From assembly GCA_020441905.1 (NCBI GenBank), contig JAGRLG010000067.1, forward strand, positions 1-44,276: 44,276 nucleotides of DNA, given 5' to 3'. Origin of the DNA: Rhodobiaceae bacterium. Lineage in GTDB: Bacteria > Pseudomonadota > Alphaproteobacteria > Rhizobiales > NORP267. Of the stretch, positions 1 to 8,249 are shown piece by piece. Numbering within the stretch: position 1 is the first letter of the stretch; every line of letters begins with the position of its first letter. A model generated the notes under the pieces. The model was not told the origin of the DNA and searched no databases. It was given only the letters and a program-made list of their open reading frames with translations. Both the position numbers and the translations under genes were made by a program.

Positions 1-821
1 CCAGCGCCGCAGGCCACCGTCATCCTGTCGTCCAGAACCGTGCCGGGGGCGCCCGAGCCTTGCGCCAGCGCCGAGCGCAGCACCTTGACGCGCTCGAACC
101 TGCCGCCGATCTCGGCCTCGAACCAGGCGCCGGGGAAAGGCGAGAGGCCGCGGATGATATTGTGCACTTCCTCGGCCGGCCGCGTGAAATCGATGCGCGC
201 CTCGGCCTTGTCGATCTTTTTCGCGTAGGTCGCCTCACCGGCCTGGGGCGTGCAGTCGAGGGCGCCGCGCGAGGCCGCCGCCAGCGCCCGCACCATGAGG
301 TCGGCGCCGCGCCGCACCAGTTCGTCATGCAACTCGCCGGCGGTCGTTTCGGCGCCGATGGCGACCTTCTCGGCCATGCAGACGGGTCCGGTATCCAGCC
401 CTTCCTCCATGCGCATGACCATGACGCCGGTTTGCCTGTCGCCGGCCATGATGGCGCGCTGGATCGGCGCCGCGCCGCGCCAGCGCGGCAGCAGCGAGGC
501 ATGGAGATTGAGGCAGCCCAGGGGCGGCGTATCGAGCACCGGCCTGGGCAGAATGAGGCCATAGGCGACGACCACTGCAAGCTCGGCGCCAAGGGCCGAG
601 AACAGCGCCTGTTCGGCTTCGCCGGCAAAGCTTGCCGGGGTGTGGACCTCGATGCCGCTATCCAGCGCGAACTGGTGAACCGGGCTCGGGCTCGCCGCCA
701 TGCCGCGGCCCGAGGGGCGCGGCGGCTGGCTGAAGACAGCCGCGACGTCATGGCCATGGCCGGTGATGGCGGCAAGAACCGGCACAGCGAAATCCGGCGT
801 TCCCATGAAGACGATGCGCAT
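1..821 (-). CDS. fmt: Methionyl-tRNA formyltransferase, 3' end cut by window edge
   Basis: Formylates the amino group of Met-tRNAfMet with 10-formyl-tetrahydrofolate for translation initiation in the cytoplasm. About 273 residues are visible of the usual 310 or so. The start [16 protein letters not shown] is the family N-terminus, and the folate-binding and catalytic block [16 protein letters not shown] follows mid-protein, with the C-terminal domain beginning near [20 protein letters not shown]. The start ATG at 821-819 lies 39 bp after the def stop, so def and fmt form the classical initiator-Met operon. The C-terminus and any downstream gene (often truA in this order) lie outside the window. 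Identification is secure. Confidence 0.96.
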   Translation of the reverse strand, partial: MRIVFMGTPDFAVPVLAAITGHGHDVAAVFSQPPRPSGRGMAASPSPVHQFALDSGIEVHTPASFAGEAEQALFSALGAELAVVVAYGLILPRPVLDTPPLGCLNLHASLLPRWRGAAPIQRAIMAGDRQTGVMVMRMEEGLDTGPVCMAEKVAIGAETTAGELHDELVRRGADLMVRALAAASRGALDCTPQAGEATYAKKIDKAEARIDFTRPAEEVHNIIRGLSPFPGAWFEAEIGGRFERVKVLRSALAQGSGAPGTVLDDRMTVACGA

Positions 822-860
822 ATGCGGCCTCATTTTAAGGCGCCGTGCCGGCGCCAAGGC

Positions 861-1379
861 TCAGGCCACGCTCTCGCGCTTTGCCGCCTTGGCGAATTTC
901 TTGACGACGCGGTCGCGCTTCAGCTTGGAAAGATGGTCGATGAACAGCACGCCGTTGATATGGTCGATCTCATGCTGGACCACTGTTGCCAGCAGGCCCT
1001 CGCAGTCCATTTCGCACGGCTTGCCGGTTTCGTCGAGATAGGAAACCTTGCAGCGGGACGGACGTTCGACTTCCGCGAAATATTCCGGGATCGACAGGCA
1101 GCCTTCCTCATAGACAGAGGTTTCTTCAGACGCCCAGACGACCTGCGGATTGACCAGCCGCATGGGCTGGCGCGCATCCTCCTCGCGCGAGGCATCGATG
1201 ACCACGACGCGCTTGGCCACCGCGATCTGGATTGCGGCGAGGCCGATGCCGGGGGCGTCGTACATCGTCTCCAGCATGTCGTCCATCAGGGCGCGGATGG
1301 TGTCGTCGACCGTGGCGACAGGGTCGCAGACCAGGCGCAGGCGCGGGTCGGGCAGGGTTATGATCGTTCGCAATGCCAT
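861..1379 (-). CDS. def: Peptide deformylase
   Basis: Iron or zinc metallohydrolase that removes the formyl group from new proteins in the cytoplasm. All three family motifs are visible: [17 protein letters not shown] (metal-ligand Cys) and the HEIDH helix that supplies two His ligands and the catalytic Glu. The chosen start gives [15 protein letters not shown] and 172 residues, the usual beginning and length. A TTG at 1403 would add eight residues but has no better ribosome site. It is the first gene of the def-fmt pair and is divergent from rmuC across 134 bp that must hold both promoters. Confidence 0.95.
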   Translation of the reverse strand: MALRTIITLPDPRLRLVCDPVATVDDTIRALMDDMLETMYDAPGIGLAAIQIAVAKRVVVIDASREEDARQPMRLVNPQVVWASEETSVYEEGCLSIPEYFAEVERPSRCKVSYLDETGKPCEMDCEGLLATVVQHEIDHINGVLFIDHLSKLKRDRVVKKFAKAAKRESVA

Positions 1380-1513
1380 GGCGCTGAGATAGGCGAACGG
1401 CAAGAAAAGGTCAACAAAAGCAGGTCGGGCGCGGCCATTTCCAGGTTGGCGGCAAATCGGGGATGTTCGCTATTTGATCCCGTATCGCGGCGCGAATCGG
1501 TTATAGCTTTGCC

Positions 1514-2743
1514 ATGCTGGAGCCATCCGCCACTTCACCGCTATTCGATGCCGCGCGCTGGGCGGCGCTCGGGCTATCCGCGCCGGTGATGGCGCTGGCC
1601 GGTTTCGCCGCGCTTTTCCTCGTGCTGGTGCTGGCCGTTCTGCGCCATTCCCGGCGCGCCGGCGCCAAGGCCGAAGAAGCGGCCATGGCGCGCACCCAGG
1701 AGCTGGAAGCGCAGCTTTCGGAGATGATCCGCTCCCAGGCCGAGATTACCGGGCGCATGCAGACCATGGCCGAGGTTTTCGGCACGCGGCAAGCCGAACT
1801 CAACAAGGCCCTGAGCGAGCGCCTCGACGGGGTGTCGCACCGCATCGGCCAGACCATGGCGCAAAGCCAGCAGAATACCCATGAGAACCTGGCCAAGCTT
1901 CATGAACGGCTGGCGGTGATCGACAACGCGCAGCGCAACATCACCGCCCTGTCGGGGCAGATGGTGGAATTGCAGACCATTCTTTCCAACAAACAGCAGC
2001 GCGGCGCCTTCGGCCAGGGACGCATGGAGGCGATCGTCGCCGACCAGCTGCCGCCCGGCGCCTACACCTTCCAGGCCACGCTGTCCAATGGCAGGCGGCC
2101 GGACTGCCTGGTGCATATGCCCAATGGCGCCGGCGCCCTGGTGATCGACGCCAAGTTCCCGCTGGAAGCCTTCAATGCGCTGCGGGTGGCGGAAACCGAC
2201 GAGGCGCGCAAGGCGGCCGCGGCGCAGTTCCGCCAGCATATCGTCAAACATATTTCCGACATCGCCGAGCGCTATCTCATCGCCGGGGAGACCCAGGACA
2301 CCGCCTTCATGTTCGTGCCGTCGGAATCGGTCTTTGCCGAACTGCACGAGAACTTCGACGACGTGGTGCAACGCGCCCATCGCAAGCGCGTGGTCATCGT
2401 CTCGCCCTCGCTGCTGATGCTGTCGATCCAGGTGGTGCAGGCGGTCATGCGCGACCAGCGCATGCGCGAGCAGGCCGGGGTGATCCAGCTCGAGGTCGCC
2501 AAGCTGATGGAAGACGTGGTGCGCCTCGACGAGAGGGTGAACAAGCTGAAGACCCATTTCCAGCAGACCAGCACCGATGTCGAGCAGATCCTGACCTCGA
2601 CGCGCAAGATCACCCGCCATGGCGAGCGCATCGGGACGCTGGAATTCGGCAAGGATGGCCGGGGCGGCGCAGCCGACAAGGACCAGCCGGCGGATCTTGA
2701 GGACCCCGGCGCCGGGCCGGCATTGATGCAGGCCGCCAAATAG
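1514..2743 (+). CDS. rmuC: DNA recombination protein RmuC
   Basis: RmuC proteins limit certain inverted-repeat and short-homology recombination events in E. coli; the core resembles a nuclease fold, but the biochemistry is poorly known. The 409-residue product has one N-terminal membrane segment (about residues 24-45), a long charged coiled coil (about 48-150) and then the conserved RmuC domain with DQLPPGAYTFQATL, RRPDCLVHMP and VIDAKFPLEAF. The ATG at 1514 has no strong Shine-Dalgarno sequence. The next gene begins 10 bp after the stop, so the two are probably co-transcribed. Confidence 0.93.
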   Translation: MLEPSATSPLFDAARWAALGLSAPVMALAGFAALFLVLVLAVLRHSRRAGAKAEEAAMARTQELEAQLSEMIRSQAEITGRMQTMAEVFGTRQAELNKALSERLDGVSHRIGQTMAQSQQNTHENLAKLHERLAVIDNAQRNITALSGQMVELQTILSNKQQRGAFGQGRMEAIVADQLPPGAYTFQATLSNGRRPDCLVHMPNGAGALVIDAKFPLEAFNALRVAETDEARKAAAAQFRQHIVKHISDIAERYLIAGETQDTAFMFVPSESVFAELHENFDDVVQRAHRKRVVIVSPSLLMLSIQVVQAVMRDQRMREQAGVIQLEVAKLMEDVVRLDERVNKLKTHFQQTSTDVEQILTSTRKITRHGERIGTLEFGKDGRGGAADKDQPADLEDPGAGPALMQAAK

Positions 2744-2753
2744 GAGCGCCGCC

Positions 2754-4127
2754 ATGAGCCTGCCCAGTGCCATGGACCGGCGCGGACCGGCGGCCCGCTT
2801 TCTCGCCGCGGCGCGGGTCTTCCTCCAGCCGCGCGTGCTCATCGTGCTGTTCCTGGGATTCTCCTCCGGCCTGCCGCTGGCGCTGTCGGGCTCGACGCTG
2901 GCCGTGCGCATGGCCGATAGCGGCGTCGATCTCGGCACCATCGGCCTGTTCGGCCTGGTCGGGGTGCCCTATACGCTGAAATTCCTGTGGGCGCCGATTG
3001 TCGACGCGCTGCAAGTGCCGGTGCTGGGCCGCCTGCTCGGCCACCGCCGCGGCTGGCTCATCGCCTCCCAGATCCTGCTGATGGCGGCGATCGTCTTTCT
3101 CGGCTCACTCGACCCGCTCAAGGTTCCGCTGATGGTCGCCGCCGGGGCGCTGGTGGTGGCCATTGCCTCGGCGACCCAGGACATCGTCATCGACGCCTTT
3201 CGCGTCGAAAGCCTGAAAACGGAGGAACAGGCGGCGGGCATGGCGTGGTTTGTCGCCGCCTACCGCATCGGCCTGCTGGCGGCGACCGCGGGCGCCATCG
3301 GCCTTGTCGCCTGGCTCGAATATCTTGGCGTGGCGGCAAGCCTGGTCTGGTTTTACGGCTACGCGGCAATGGCGGGCCTGGTGCTGGTCGGCGCCGCGGC
3401 GGCGCTGTTTGCCAGCGAGCCTGATGGCGACGCGGCCAGGGAGCGGGCACAGGCGGCAAGGCCGCAGGACAATCCGCTGGCCCGGCTGCTCGCCACGGCG
3501 CGCGACGCCTTCGCCGATTTCCTGACCAAGGATCAGGCGCTGGCCATTCTCGCCTTCGTCGTCGCCTTCAAGCTTTGCGACACCTTTGCCGGCATCATGA
3601 CCGGGCCCTTCGTCATCGATATCGGCTTCGACAAGGCGAGCTATGCCGCCATCGTCAAGGGCGTCGGACTGGCGGCCTCGCTGGGCGGGGGCATCGCCGG
3701 CGGATTGATCGCCCGCGCCTTGCCCTTTTCAACCGCGCTGTGGATCGCGGCGTTCCTGCAAATGGCCTCCAATCTGGTCTTCACCTGGCAAGCCTTTGTC
3801 GGCGTCAACCATGCGGCGCTGACGGTGACCATCGTGGTTGAAAACTTCACCGGCGCCATCGGAACGGTGATCTTCGTCGCCTATCTCTCCAGCCTGTGCG
3901 TCAACCCGCTGCACACCGCGACCCAATTCGCGCTGCTCACCGCCCTGGCCTCGGTGGGCCGCACGATGCTGTCCTCGGTGTCCGGCTTCATCGCCGATAC
4001 CACCGGCTGGATGGTATTTTTTGCCTTGAGCGCGCTGGCTGCCCTGCCCGGCCTGGCATTGTTGTGGTGGTTGCAGCGGCGCGGCCACTTCGCCGCCCTT
4101 GAACCGGAGCGACCGGCAGACAATTGA
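2754..4127 (+). CDS. ampG: AmpG-like muropeptide permease (MFS)
   Basis: Major facilitator transporter of the AmpG type, which imports GlcNAc-anhydroMurNAc peptides released during wall turnover. The 457-residue protein is almost entirely hydrophobic segments. The family N-terminus is recognisable in FLGFSSGLPLALSGSTLAVR and GLVGVPYTLKFLWAPIVDAL, then the basic loop LLGHRRGWL, and later TQDIVIDAFRVESL. The start has TAGGAG overlapping the rmuC stop. A lytic transglycosylase follows after 100 bp, which supports a wall-recycling role. Related acetyl-CoA or siderophore MFS transporters cannot be fully excluded without alignment. Confidence 0.83.
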   Translation: MSLPSAMDRRGPAARFLAAARVFLQPRVLIVLFLGFSSGLPLALSGSTLAVRMADSGVDLGTIGLFGLVGVPYTLKFLWAPIVDALQVPVLGRLLGHRRGWLIASQILLMAAIVFLGSLDPLKVPLMVAAGALVVAIASATQDIVIDAFRVESLKTEEQAAGMAWFVAAYRIGLLAATAGAIGLVAWLEYLGVAASLVWFYGYAAMAGLVLVGAAAALFASEPDGDAARERAQAARPQDNPLARLLATARDAFADFLTKDQALAILAFVVAFKLCDTFAGIMTGPFVIDIGFDKASYAAIVKGVGLAASLGGGIAGGLIARALPFSTALWIAAFLQMASNLVFTWQAFVGVNHAALTVTIVVENFTGAIGTVIFVAYLSSLCVNPLHTATQFALLTALASVGRTMLSSVSGFIADTTGWMVFFALSALAALPGLALLWWLQRRGHFAALEPERPADN

Positions 4128-4227
4128 CCGCGCCGGCAGCAAAGCGGCGCGGGATGATTGCCCGGCCGGGGGAGCCGGGCCTATCATGGCCGCCGATGCG
4201 GCATCTGTTTGTTAGCGGAATAACGTC

Positions 4228-5058
4228 ATGGCGAATGGGCTACCGGTCAAAATTCTGATCGCCGGCGCGCTGGCGGCGGCGCTGCTGACGGCGGGCGCGC
4301 CGGCTTCGGCGGCCGGTTGCGGCAACAGCGGCGCCGGGTTCGACAGATGGCTCGGCGCCTTCAAGCGCGAAACGGTGGCGCGCGGCCTGCCGCACCGCGT
4401 CGTTTCCGCGGCGCTGGACGGCGTGACCTACAATTCGAGAGTCATTGCCCTCGACCGTTCGCAGAAGGCGTTCAAAAAGAGCTTCGAGCAGGTTGCCGCC
4501 GAACGCGTCACCCGTTCGCGCCTTCAAGGCGGCGCGAGGATGCTGAGCCGCTACGCAAGCGTTCTGGACGCAATCGAGCGCCGCTTCGGGGTGCCGCGCG
4601 AGGTCGTGGTGGCGATCTGGGGGCTTGAAACCGACTACGGCGCCAATACCGGATCCATGGCCGCGCTGCGCTCGCTGGCGACGCTGGCCTATGACTGCCG
4701 CCGCTCGGCCTTTTTCACCAACGAGCTGACCTCCGCCCTGCACCTGGTCGCGCGCGGCGACCTCAAGCCCTCGGACATGCGCGGCGCCTGGGCGGGCGAG
4801 CTGGGGCAAACCCAGTTTCTCGCCTCGTCCTATTTGCGCTTTGCGGTGGATTTCGACGGTGACGGGCGGGCTAACCTGATCACCAGCGTGGCCGACGCCC
4901 TGGCCTCGACCGCCAATTACCTGAAGGGCTATGGCTGGCGGCGCGGCGGCAGCTGGCAGCCCGGCTCGGCCAATTTCGCCGTTTTGCAGAAATGGAACAA
5001 GTCGCAGACCTATTGCCGGATCATCGCCCTGTTCGCCGAACGGCTGGCGGGCAGCTAG
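4228..5058 (+). CDS. Lytic murein transglycosylase (MltB/SLT_2 type)
   Basis: Cleaves the MurNAc-GlcNAc bond of peptidoglycan to give anhydro-muropeptides, the substrates of AmpG. The 276-residue product has a signal peptide (about 1-28, cut near PASA) and one SLT_2-type catalytic domain. The catalytic Glu is predicted at 134 in IWGLETDYG. Further family motifs are GELGQTQFLASSY, DFDGDGRANL and ASTANYLKGYGWRRGG. There is no C-terminal peptidoglycan-binding domain. Cys31 sits near the cleavage site, but Ala at -3 makes a poor lipobox, so it is probably soluble and periplasmic. Its stop overlaps that of the convergent phosphatase gene. Confidence 0.9.
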   Translation: MANGLPVKILIAGALAAALLTAGAPASAAGCGNSGAGFDRWLGAFKRETVARGLPHRVVSAALDGVTYNSRVIALDRSQKAFKKSFEQVAAERVTRSRLQGGARMLSRYASVLDAIERRFGVPREVVVAIWGLETDYGANTGSMAALRSLATLAYDCRRSAFFTNELTSALHLVARGDLKPSDMRGAWAGELGQTQFLASSYLRFAVDFDGDGRANLITSVADALASTANYLKGYGWRRGGSWQPGSANFAVLQKWNKSQTYCRIIALFAERLAGS

Positions 5059-5594
5059 GCCGGTTTTGGTCCGGTTTGCGCCGCTTCCAGATCCCGCGGC
5101 CGCAGGAAGGCGACGAGACAGCCGGCGCCCCAGCCCACCTTGCTCCAGCCATCGGGAAAATCGATGACGGCGAAGGTGCAGGTCGGGAACTTGGCCTCCA
5201 TCGCGGTGCGCAGGGCCTCGCCCCCGGCGCCGCACAGCGCCAGAGCAGCCTCGTGAAAGGCGGGGTTGTGGCCAACCATCATCAGGGTTTGCGCGCCGCC
5301 ATTGGCGCTGCGTGCCAGATCGAGAATCTGCTGCGGGCCTCCTTCATAGATCTCGGGCAGGAATTCGGCCGCGGCCTCAAGAGCCATTTCGCCCGCCACC
5401 AGATCCAGGGTGTGGCGCGCTCTCAGCGCCGTGGAGCACAATACACGGTCGGGAACATGCCCGCCGGCGCGCAAGGCGGCGCCGATACGGGGCGCGTCAT
5501 GGCGTCCGCGTTCGGCCAAAGGCCGGTCGTGATCGGCAAGATCGGGGGCCCCCCAGTCCGACTTGGCATGACGCAACAGCAACAGGCGAACCAT
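5055..5594 (-). CDS. SixA-type histidine phosphatase
   Basis: Short histidine phosphatase-superfamily protein related to SixA, which dephosphorylates phosphohistidine domains; the substrate here is unknown. The start MVRLLLLRHAKSDW carries the RH(A/G) catalytic motif (His9), and the second catalytic His is in MMVGHNPAF (about 109). The ATG at 5594 has a strong upstream GGAGGGGG; an upstream in-frame extension is rejected because the catalytic motif sits at the very N-terminus in this family. The product has 179 residues. The TAG stop shares the palindrome CTAG with the stop of the convergent transglycosylase gene. Confidence 0.87.
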   Translation of the reverse strand: MVRLLLLRHAKSDWGAPDLADHDRPLAERGRHDAPRIGAALRAGGHVPDRVLCSTALRARHTLDLVAGEMALEAAAEFLPEIYEGGPQQILDLARSANGGAQTLMMVGHNPAFHEAALALCGAGGEALRTAMEAKFPTCTFAVIDFPDGWSKVGWGAGCLVAFLRPRDLEAAQTGPKPA

Positions 5595-5694
5595 CAACCC
5601 CCTCCACCTGCTCCGCTTGCGGCCAAGGCACGCATAAAATAGCAGCAAGGGGCGTTTCAATGGAGGGGGGTCGGCTGCGATTGATTGGCGCACG

Positions 5695-5735
5695 AAAAAA
5701 ACGCCGGGGCATTAGCGCGCCCGGCGCCTTTTTTT
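5695..5735 (-). terminator. Rho-independent terminator, apparently bidirectional
   Basis: A GC-rich stem, CGCCGGG at 5702-5708 pairing with CCCGGCG at 5720-5726, is flanked by a run of seven A on the left and eight T on the right. It therefore has a U tract when read in either direction. It lies downstream of the DUF2852 gene and upstream of the phosphatase gene, so on the minus strand it should end the DUF2852 transcript. On the plus strand it would stop read-through from the transglycosylase gene. Confidence 0.8.
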
Positions 5736-5783
5736 TCATCCTGCCCGGCCCCGGTTACCGGCCGGGTTCCTGCCCGATGCGGC

Positions 5784-6236
5784 TCAGGCCGCCGGCTGGT
5801 CGCCGCGATCCGCTTCCCCGCCGCTCCGCGGCGGGCCGTCCGGCGCATCTTCCGCGTCATCCTTTTTCCGGCGGTCGGCCATGAACTGGTCGAATTCCGC
5901 CTTGTCGCGGGCATGGCGCAGCTGCTGGAGGAAATCCCTGAACTCCTCATGCTCGCGTTCCAGCCGCTTCAGGGTTTCCTCGCGGTATTCGTCAAAGGCG
6001 CTGTTGCCGCTCGGCGCCATGCGGAACTTGGAGAAATTGCGGCCGGCAAATTGGCGCGCCTTTTCCTCGAAATGCCAGCGTCCGGCTGGCCCGTGCTTTC
6101 TGCATCCCATTCGTCCACTCCATATCAGGTAGAAAAGAAGGGCGAGGCCGACAGGCCAGAAGACGACAAAGCCTAGGATCATCAAAATGATCCAGGCCGG
6201 CTTGCCGTAATCATCAATCCTGGAGACGAGTTCCAT
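5784..6236 (-). CDS. DUF2852 small membrane protein
   Basis: A 150-residue protein of unknown function that I assign to the alphaproteobacterial DUF2852 family. It has one long hydrophobic segment or hairpin (about 13-40, containing FWPVGLALLFYLIWSGRMGC), then SGNSAFDEYREETLKRLE and a charged amphipathic region (about 80-130) likely to form a coiled coil. The tail is rich in Asp, Gly and Pro. It has its own promoter and terminator and so is probably monocistronic. The start has GAGGG a few bases upstream. No function can be inferred. Confidence 0.78.
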   Translation of the reverse strand: MELVSRIDDYGKPAWIILMILGFVVFWPVGLALLFYLIWSGRMGCRKHGPAGRWHFEEKARQFAGRNFSKFRMAPSGNSAFDEYREETLKRLEREHEEFRDFLQQLRHARDKAEFDQFMADRRKKDDAEDAPDGPPRSGGEADRGDQPAA

Positions 6237-6269
6237 CTTACCCTCATGTTAATGTTGTTTACATTCACA

Positions 6270-6298
6270 TATATGGAGAAAGGCGCTGGCGCCGTCAA
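6270..6298 (-). promoter_or_regulatory. Sigma-70-type promoter of the DUF2852 gene
   Basis: On the minus strand, TTGACG (6298-6293) and CATATA (6275-6270) are separated by 17 bp, giving a start point about 26 bp upstream of the ATG. An imperfect GGCGC..GCGCC palindrome lies inside the spacer. Confidence 0.6.
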
Positions 6299-6327
6299 GA
6301 ACGCGCCCTGAACTTTTTTCAAGCCCC

Positions 6328-6411
6328 ATGACAGGACCAATATCCGGGCCAGCAACCGGGCCAGTGACTCGGCCTGTCATGGGGCCTGTCATGGAGCCTG
6401 TCGCGGGGGAG
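6328..6411. repeat. Degenerate 12-bp tandem repeat in an intergenic region
   Basis: Seven 12-bp units follow one another without gaps. The two best copies are GTCATGGGGCCT and GTCATGGAGCCT; the others diverge mainly in their first half and keep GGCC(A/T) at the end. The array lies in the 319-bp gap (6237-6555) between the tetR and DUF2852 genes. The rest of that gap holds the DUF2852 promoter and about 140 bp of GC-rich sequence in which I see no gene. Confidence 0.72.
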
Positions 6412-6555
6412 CGGTTCATGGCGGGTTTCGGGACCTCCGGCCCTGGCCGGCGGATGCCGGCTCCGCATGCGCGCCAACCGGGCGCACAAAACAGAATGTG
6501 GGGTGGCGTTCTGGCTTTGTCATCCCCGGCCGGTTCATGGCGCGGCGGAGGCGGC

Positions 6556-7194
6556 TCAGGCCTCGCCGTAGCCCAGCCCGCGCAGATAGACGAGAATGCC
6601 CGCCTCCAGCAGGTCTTCCGGCGTCATGGGGAGCTTGCGCCGCGCCGCGTCGCCGCGGGCAAACAGCGAGGCGATACCGTGGGACAGCGCCCAGACATGG
6701 AGGGAGATCATTTTTGCCGGCGGGCGGCCCTTTTGCGGCAGCGCCGCCCAGATCACCTCGCTGGCGCGGTGCAGCACGGCAAAGGCATCGTCGGCGGCGC
6801 GCACCAGCTCGGCGCTGATGTCCGGCGGCAGGCCGGATTCGAACATGGCGGCATAAAAGGCCGGTTCGTTGCGCGCGAAAGCGAGATAGGCGTGGCCGAT
6901 ACGCTTGAAGGCGGCCAGCGGATCGGGCTTGCCGCCGTTCCACGCCGTTTCGAGATCGGCGGTAAAGCGTTCAAACCCGCGCTGGGCGACATCGCCGAGC
7001 AGGGCGTCGCGGTCGCGGTAGTGGCGATAGGGCGCCGCCGGGCTGACGCCGGCGGATCGGGCCGCCTCGGCAAAGGTGAAACCGGCAGGTCCCTTGCTGG
7101 CGATCAGTTCCAGCGCCGCCTCGATCAGGGCCTCGCGCAAATTGCCGTGGTGGTAGCTACGCCTGCCTTTTGGGCCGTGGGAAGACCATCTCAT
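6556..7194 (-). CDS. TetR family transcriptional regulator
   Basis: A 212-residue one-component regulator. The N-terminal helix-turn-helix spans about residues 13-60, with YHHGNLREALIEAALELI and the recognition region AARSAGVSPAAPYRHYRDRD; the C-terminal ligand domain contains YLAFARNEPAFYAAMF, typical of the WHG-type subfamily. The ATG at 7194 lies inside a 21-bp palindrome and no Shine-Dalgarno sequence precedes it, so the message may be leaderless and autorepressed. It follows recR by 58 bp. No obvious target operon is divergent from it, and the ligand is unknown. Confidence 0.88.
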   Translation of the reverse strand: MRWSSHGPKGRRSYHHGNLREALIEAALELIASKGPAGFTFAEAARSAGVSPAAPYRHYRDRDALLGDVAQRGFERFTADLETAWNGGKPDPLAAFKRIGHAYLAFARNEPAFYAAMFESGLPPDISAELVRAADDAFAVLHRASEVIWAALPQKGRPPAKMISLHVWALSHGIASLFARGDAARRKLPMTPEDLLEAGILVYLRGLGYGEA

Positions 7195-7212
7195 GTAAAG
7201 CGTTCTTACATG
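7192..7212. promoter_or_regulatory. Probable TetR operator overlapping the tetR start codon
   Basis: A perfect inverted repeat, CATGTAA-N7-TTACATG, whose left end includes the CAT complementary to the ATG start of the tetR gene. Its size and symmetry suit a TetR dimer, and its position would block initiation of its own transcript. Autoregulation is inferred from position alone. Confidence 0.62.
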
Positions 7213-7252
7213 AATCGCGGCCCCTGCACAGCCAGGACCTTCTCCACCCGCT

Positions 7253-7858
7253 CTAAAATGGCGTGCGCGACTTTACTGCGGCGGCCAGGGTGCCGTCGTC
7301 GAGATAGTCGAGTTCGCCGCCCACCGGCACGCCATGGGCCAGGCGCGAAACCGAAACGCCGGCACCGGCGAGCAGGTCGGTGATGTAATGCGCCGTGGTC
7401 TGGCCCTCCACCGTGGCGTTGACGGCGAGCAGAACCTCCCTGACATCTTCGGCGCGGGCGCGTTCGATAAGTCCGGCGAGATTGAGATCGTCGGGGCCGG
7501 TGCCATCGAGCGGCGACAGCACGCCGCCGAGAACGTGATAGCGCGCATTGATGGCATTAGCGCGCTCCAGCGCCCACAGATCGGCGACATCCTCGACGAC
7601 GCAGATGACCGAAGCGTCGCGGCGCGGATCGGTGCAGATGGCGCACGGGTCGGCGGTGTCGATATTGCCGCAGGCCGAGCACACCAGGATGCGCTCGGCG
7701 GCGAGTTGAAGGGCGCCGGCCAGGGGAACAAGCAACTGGTCCTTGCGCTTGATGAGATAGAGCGCGGCGCGGCGCGCCGAGCGCGGCCCCAGGCCCGGCA
7801 GACGGGCCAGCAACTGGATCAGCTTTTCTATTTCCGGCCCGGCGATGGCACGCGACAT
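7253..7858 (-). CDS. recR: Recombination protein RecR
   Basis: Acts with RecO and RecF to load RecA on single-stranded gaps in the cytoplasm. The 201-residue protein has an N-terminal helix-hairpin-helix ([19 protein letters not shown]), a four-cysteine zinc finger (Cys60, 63, 72, 75: CSAC...CAIC), a Toprim domain beginning [14 protein letters not shown] and the C-terminal TAHYITDLL and [19 protein letters not shown]. Length and motifs are full. It is the last gene of the dnaX-ybaB-recR run, 31 bp after ybaB, with GGAG upstream of the ATG. Confidence 0.97.
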   Translation of the reverse strand: MSRAIAGPEIEKLIQLLARLPGLGPRSARRAALYLIKRKDQLLVPLAGALQLAAERILVCSACGNIDTADPCAICTDPRRDASVICVVEDVADLWALERANAINARYHVLGGVLSPLDGTGPDDLNLAGLIERARAEDVREVLLAVNATVEGQTTAHYITDLLAGAGVSVSRLAHGVPVGGELDYLDDGTLAAAVKSRTPF

Positions 7859-7889
7859 GTCGGCTCCGCTGTTTGCGCCCGCGCCCGCC

Positions 7890-8207
7890 TCAAAAGCCGA
7901 GACCAGGGGGAAGAGGCAGGCCGCCCGCGACCTGCTTCATCTTTTCCTGCAACTCGGTTTCCAGCTTCGACTTGGCGTCGAAATGGGCGGCGACCAGAAG
8001 GTCTTCCAAAATTTCGACATCCTCGGGCTTGGCCATGGACGGGTCTATCCTGACTTCCTTCAGATCGCCCTTGCCGGACAGGGAAATCCGCACCAGGCCG
8101 CCGCCGGCGCTGCCCTCGACGGTGACATTCTCAAGTTCGGCCTGCATTTCGGCCATGCGGCCCTGGAGCTCCTGGGCCTGTTTCAACATACTGGCGAAAT
8201 TCTTCAT
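7890..8207 (-). CDS. ybaB: YbaB/EbfC nucleoid-associated protein
   Basis: Small DNA-binding protein of the YbaB/EbfC family, which binds DNA as a tweezer-shaped dimer. The 105-residue product begins [20 protein letters not shown], continues with an amphipathic helix and the beta core [20 protein letters not shown], and ends in a short Pro/Gly tail. It lies 42 bp after dnaX and 31 bp before recR, the standard order in many proteobacteria. AGGCAGGA precedes the ATG. Confidence 0.95.
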   Translation of the reverse strand: MKNFASMLKQAQELQGRMAEMQAELENVTVEGSAGGGLVRISLSGKGDLKEVRIDPSMAKPEDVEILEDLLVAAHFDAKSKLETELQEKMKQVAGGLPLPPGLGF

Positions 8208-8249
8208 GTCCTGCCTCTTGCCACTGCCGCCGCCACCTGTGGCGCGCGG

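Noticed and set aside
60..1589. 509-codon plus-strand open frame across fmt and def
   Set aside because: It is antisense to two well-identified genes, low in recognisable motifs, and explained by GC-rich codon bias on the opposite strand.
4176..4200. GCCCGGC-N7-GCCGGGC hairpin as terminator after the AmpG-like gene
   Set aside because: No T tract follows and the next gene is co-directional.
6328..7383. 351-codon plus-strand frame starting in the 12-bp repeats
   Set aside because: After the repeat it runs antisense through tetR and has no family features or ribosome site.
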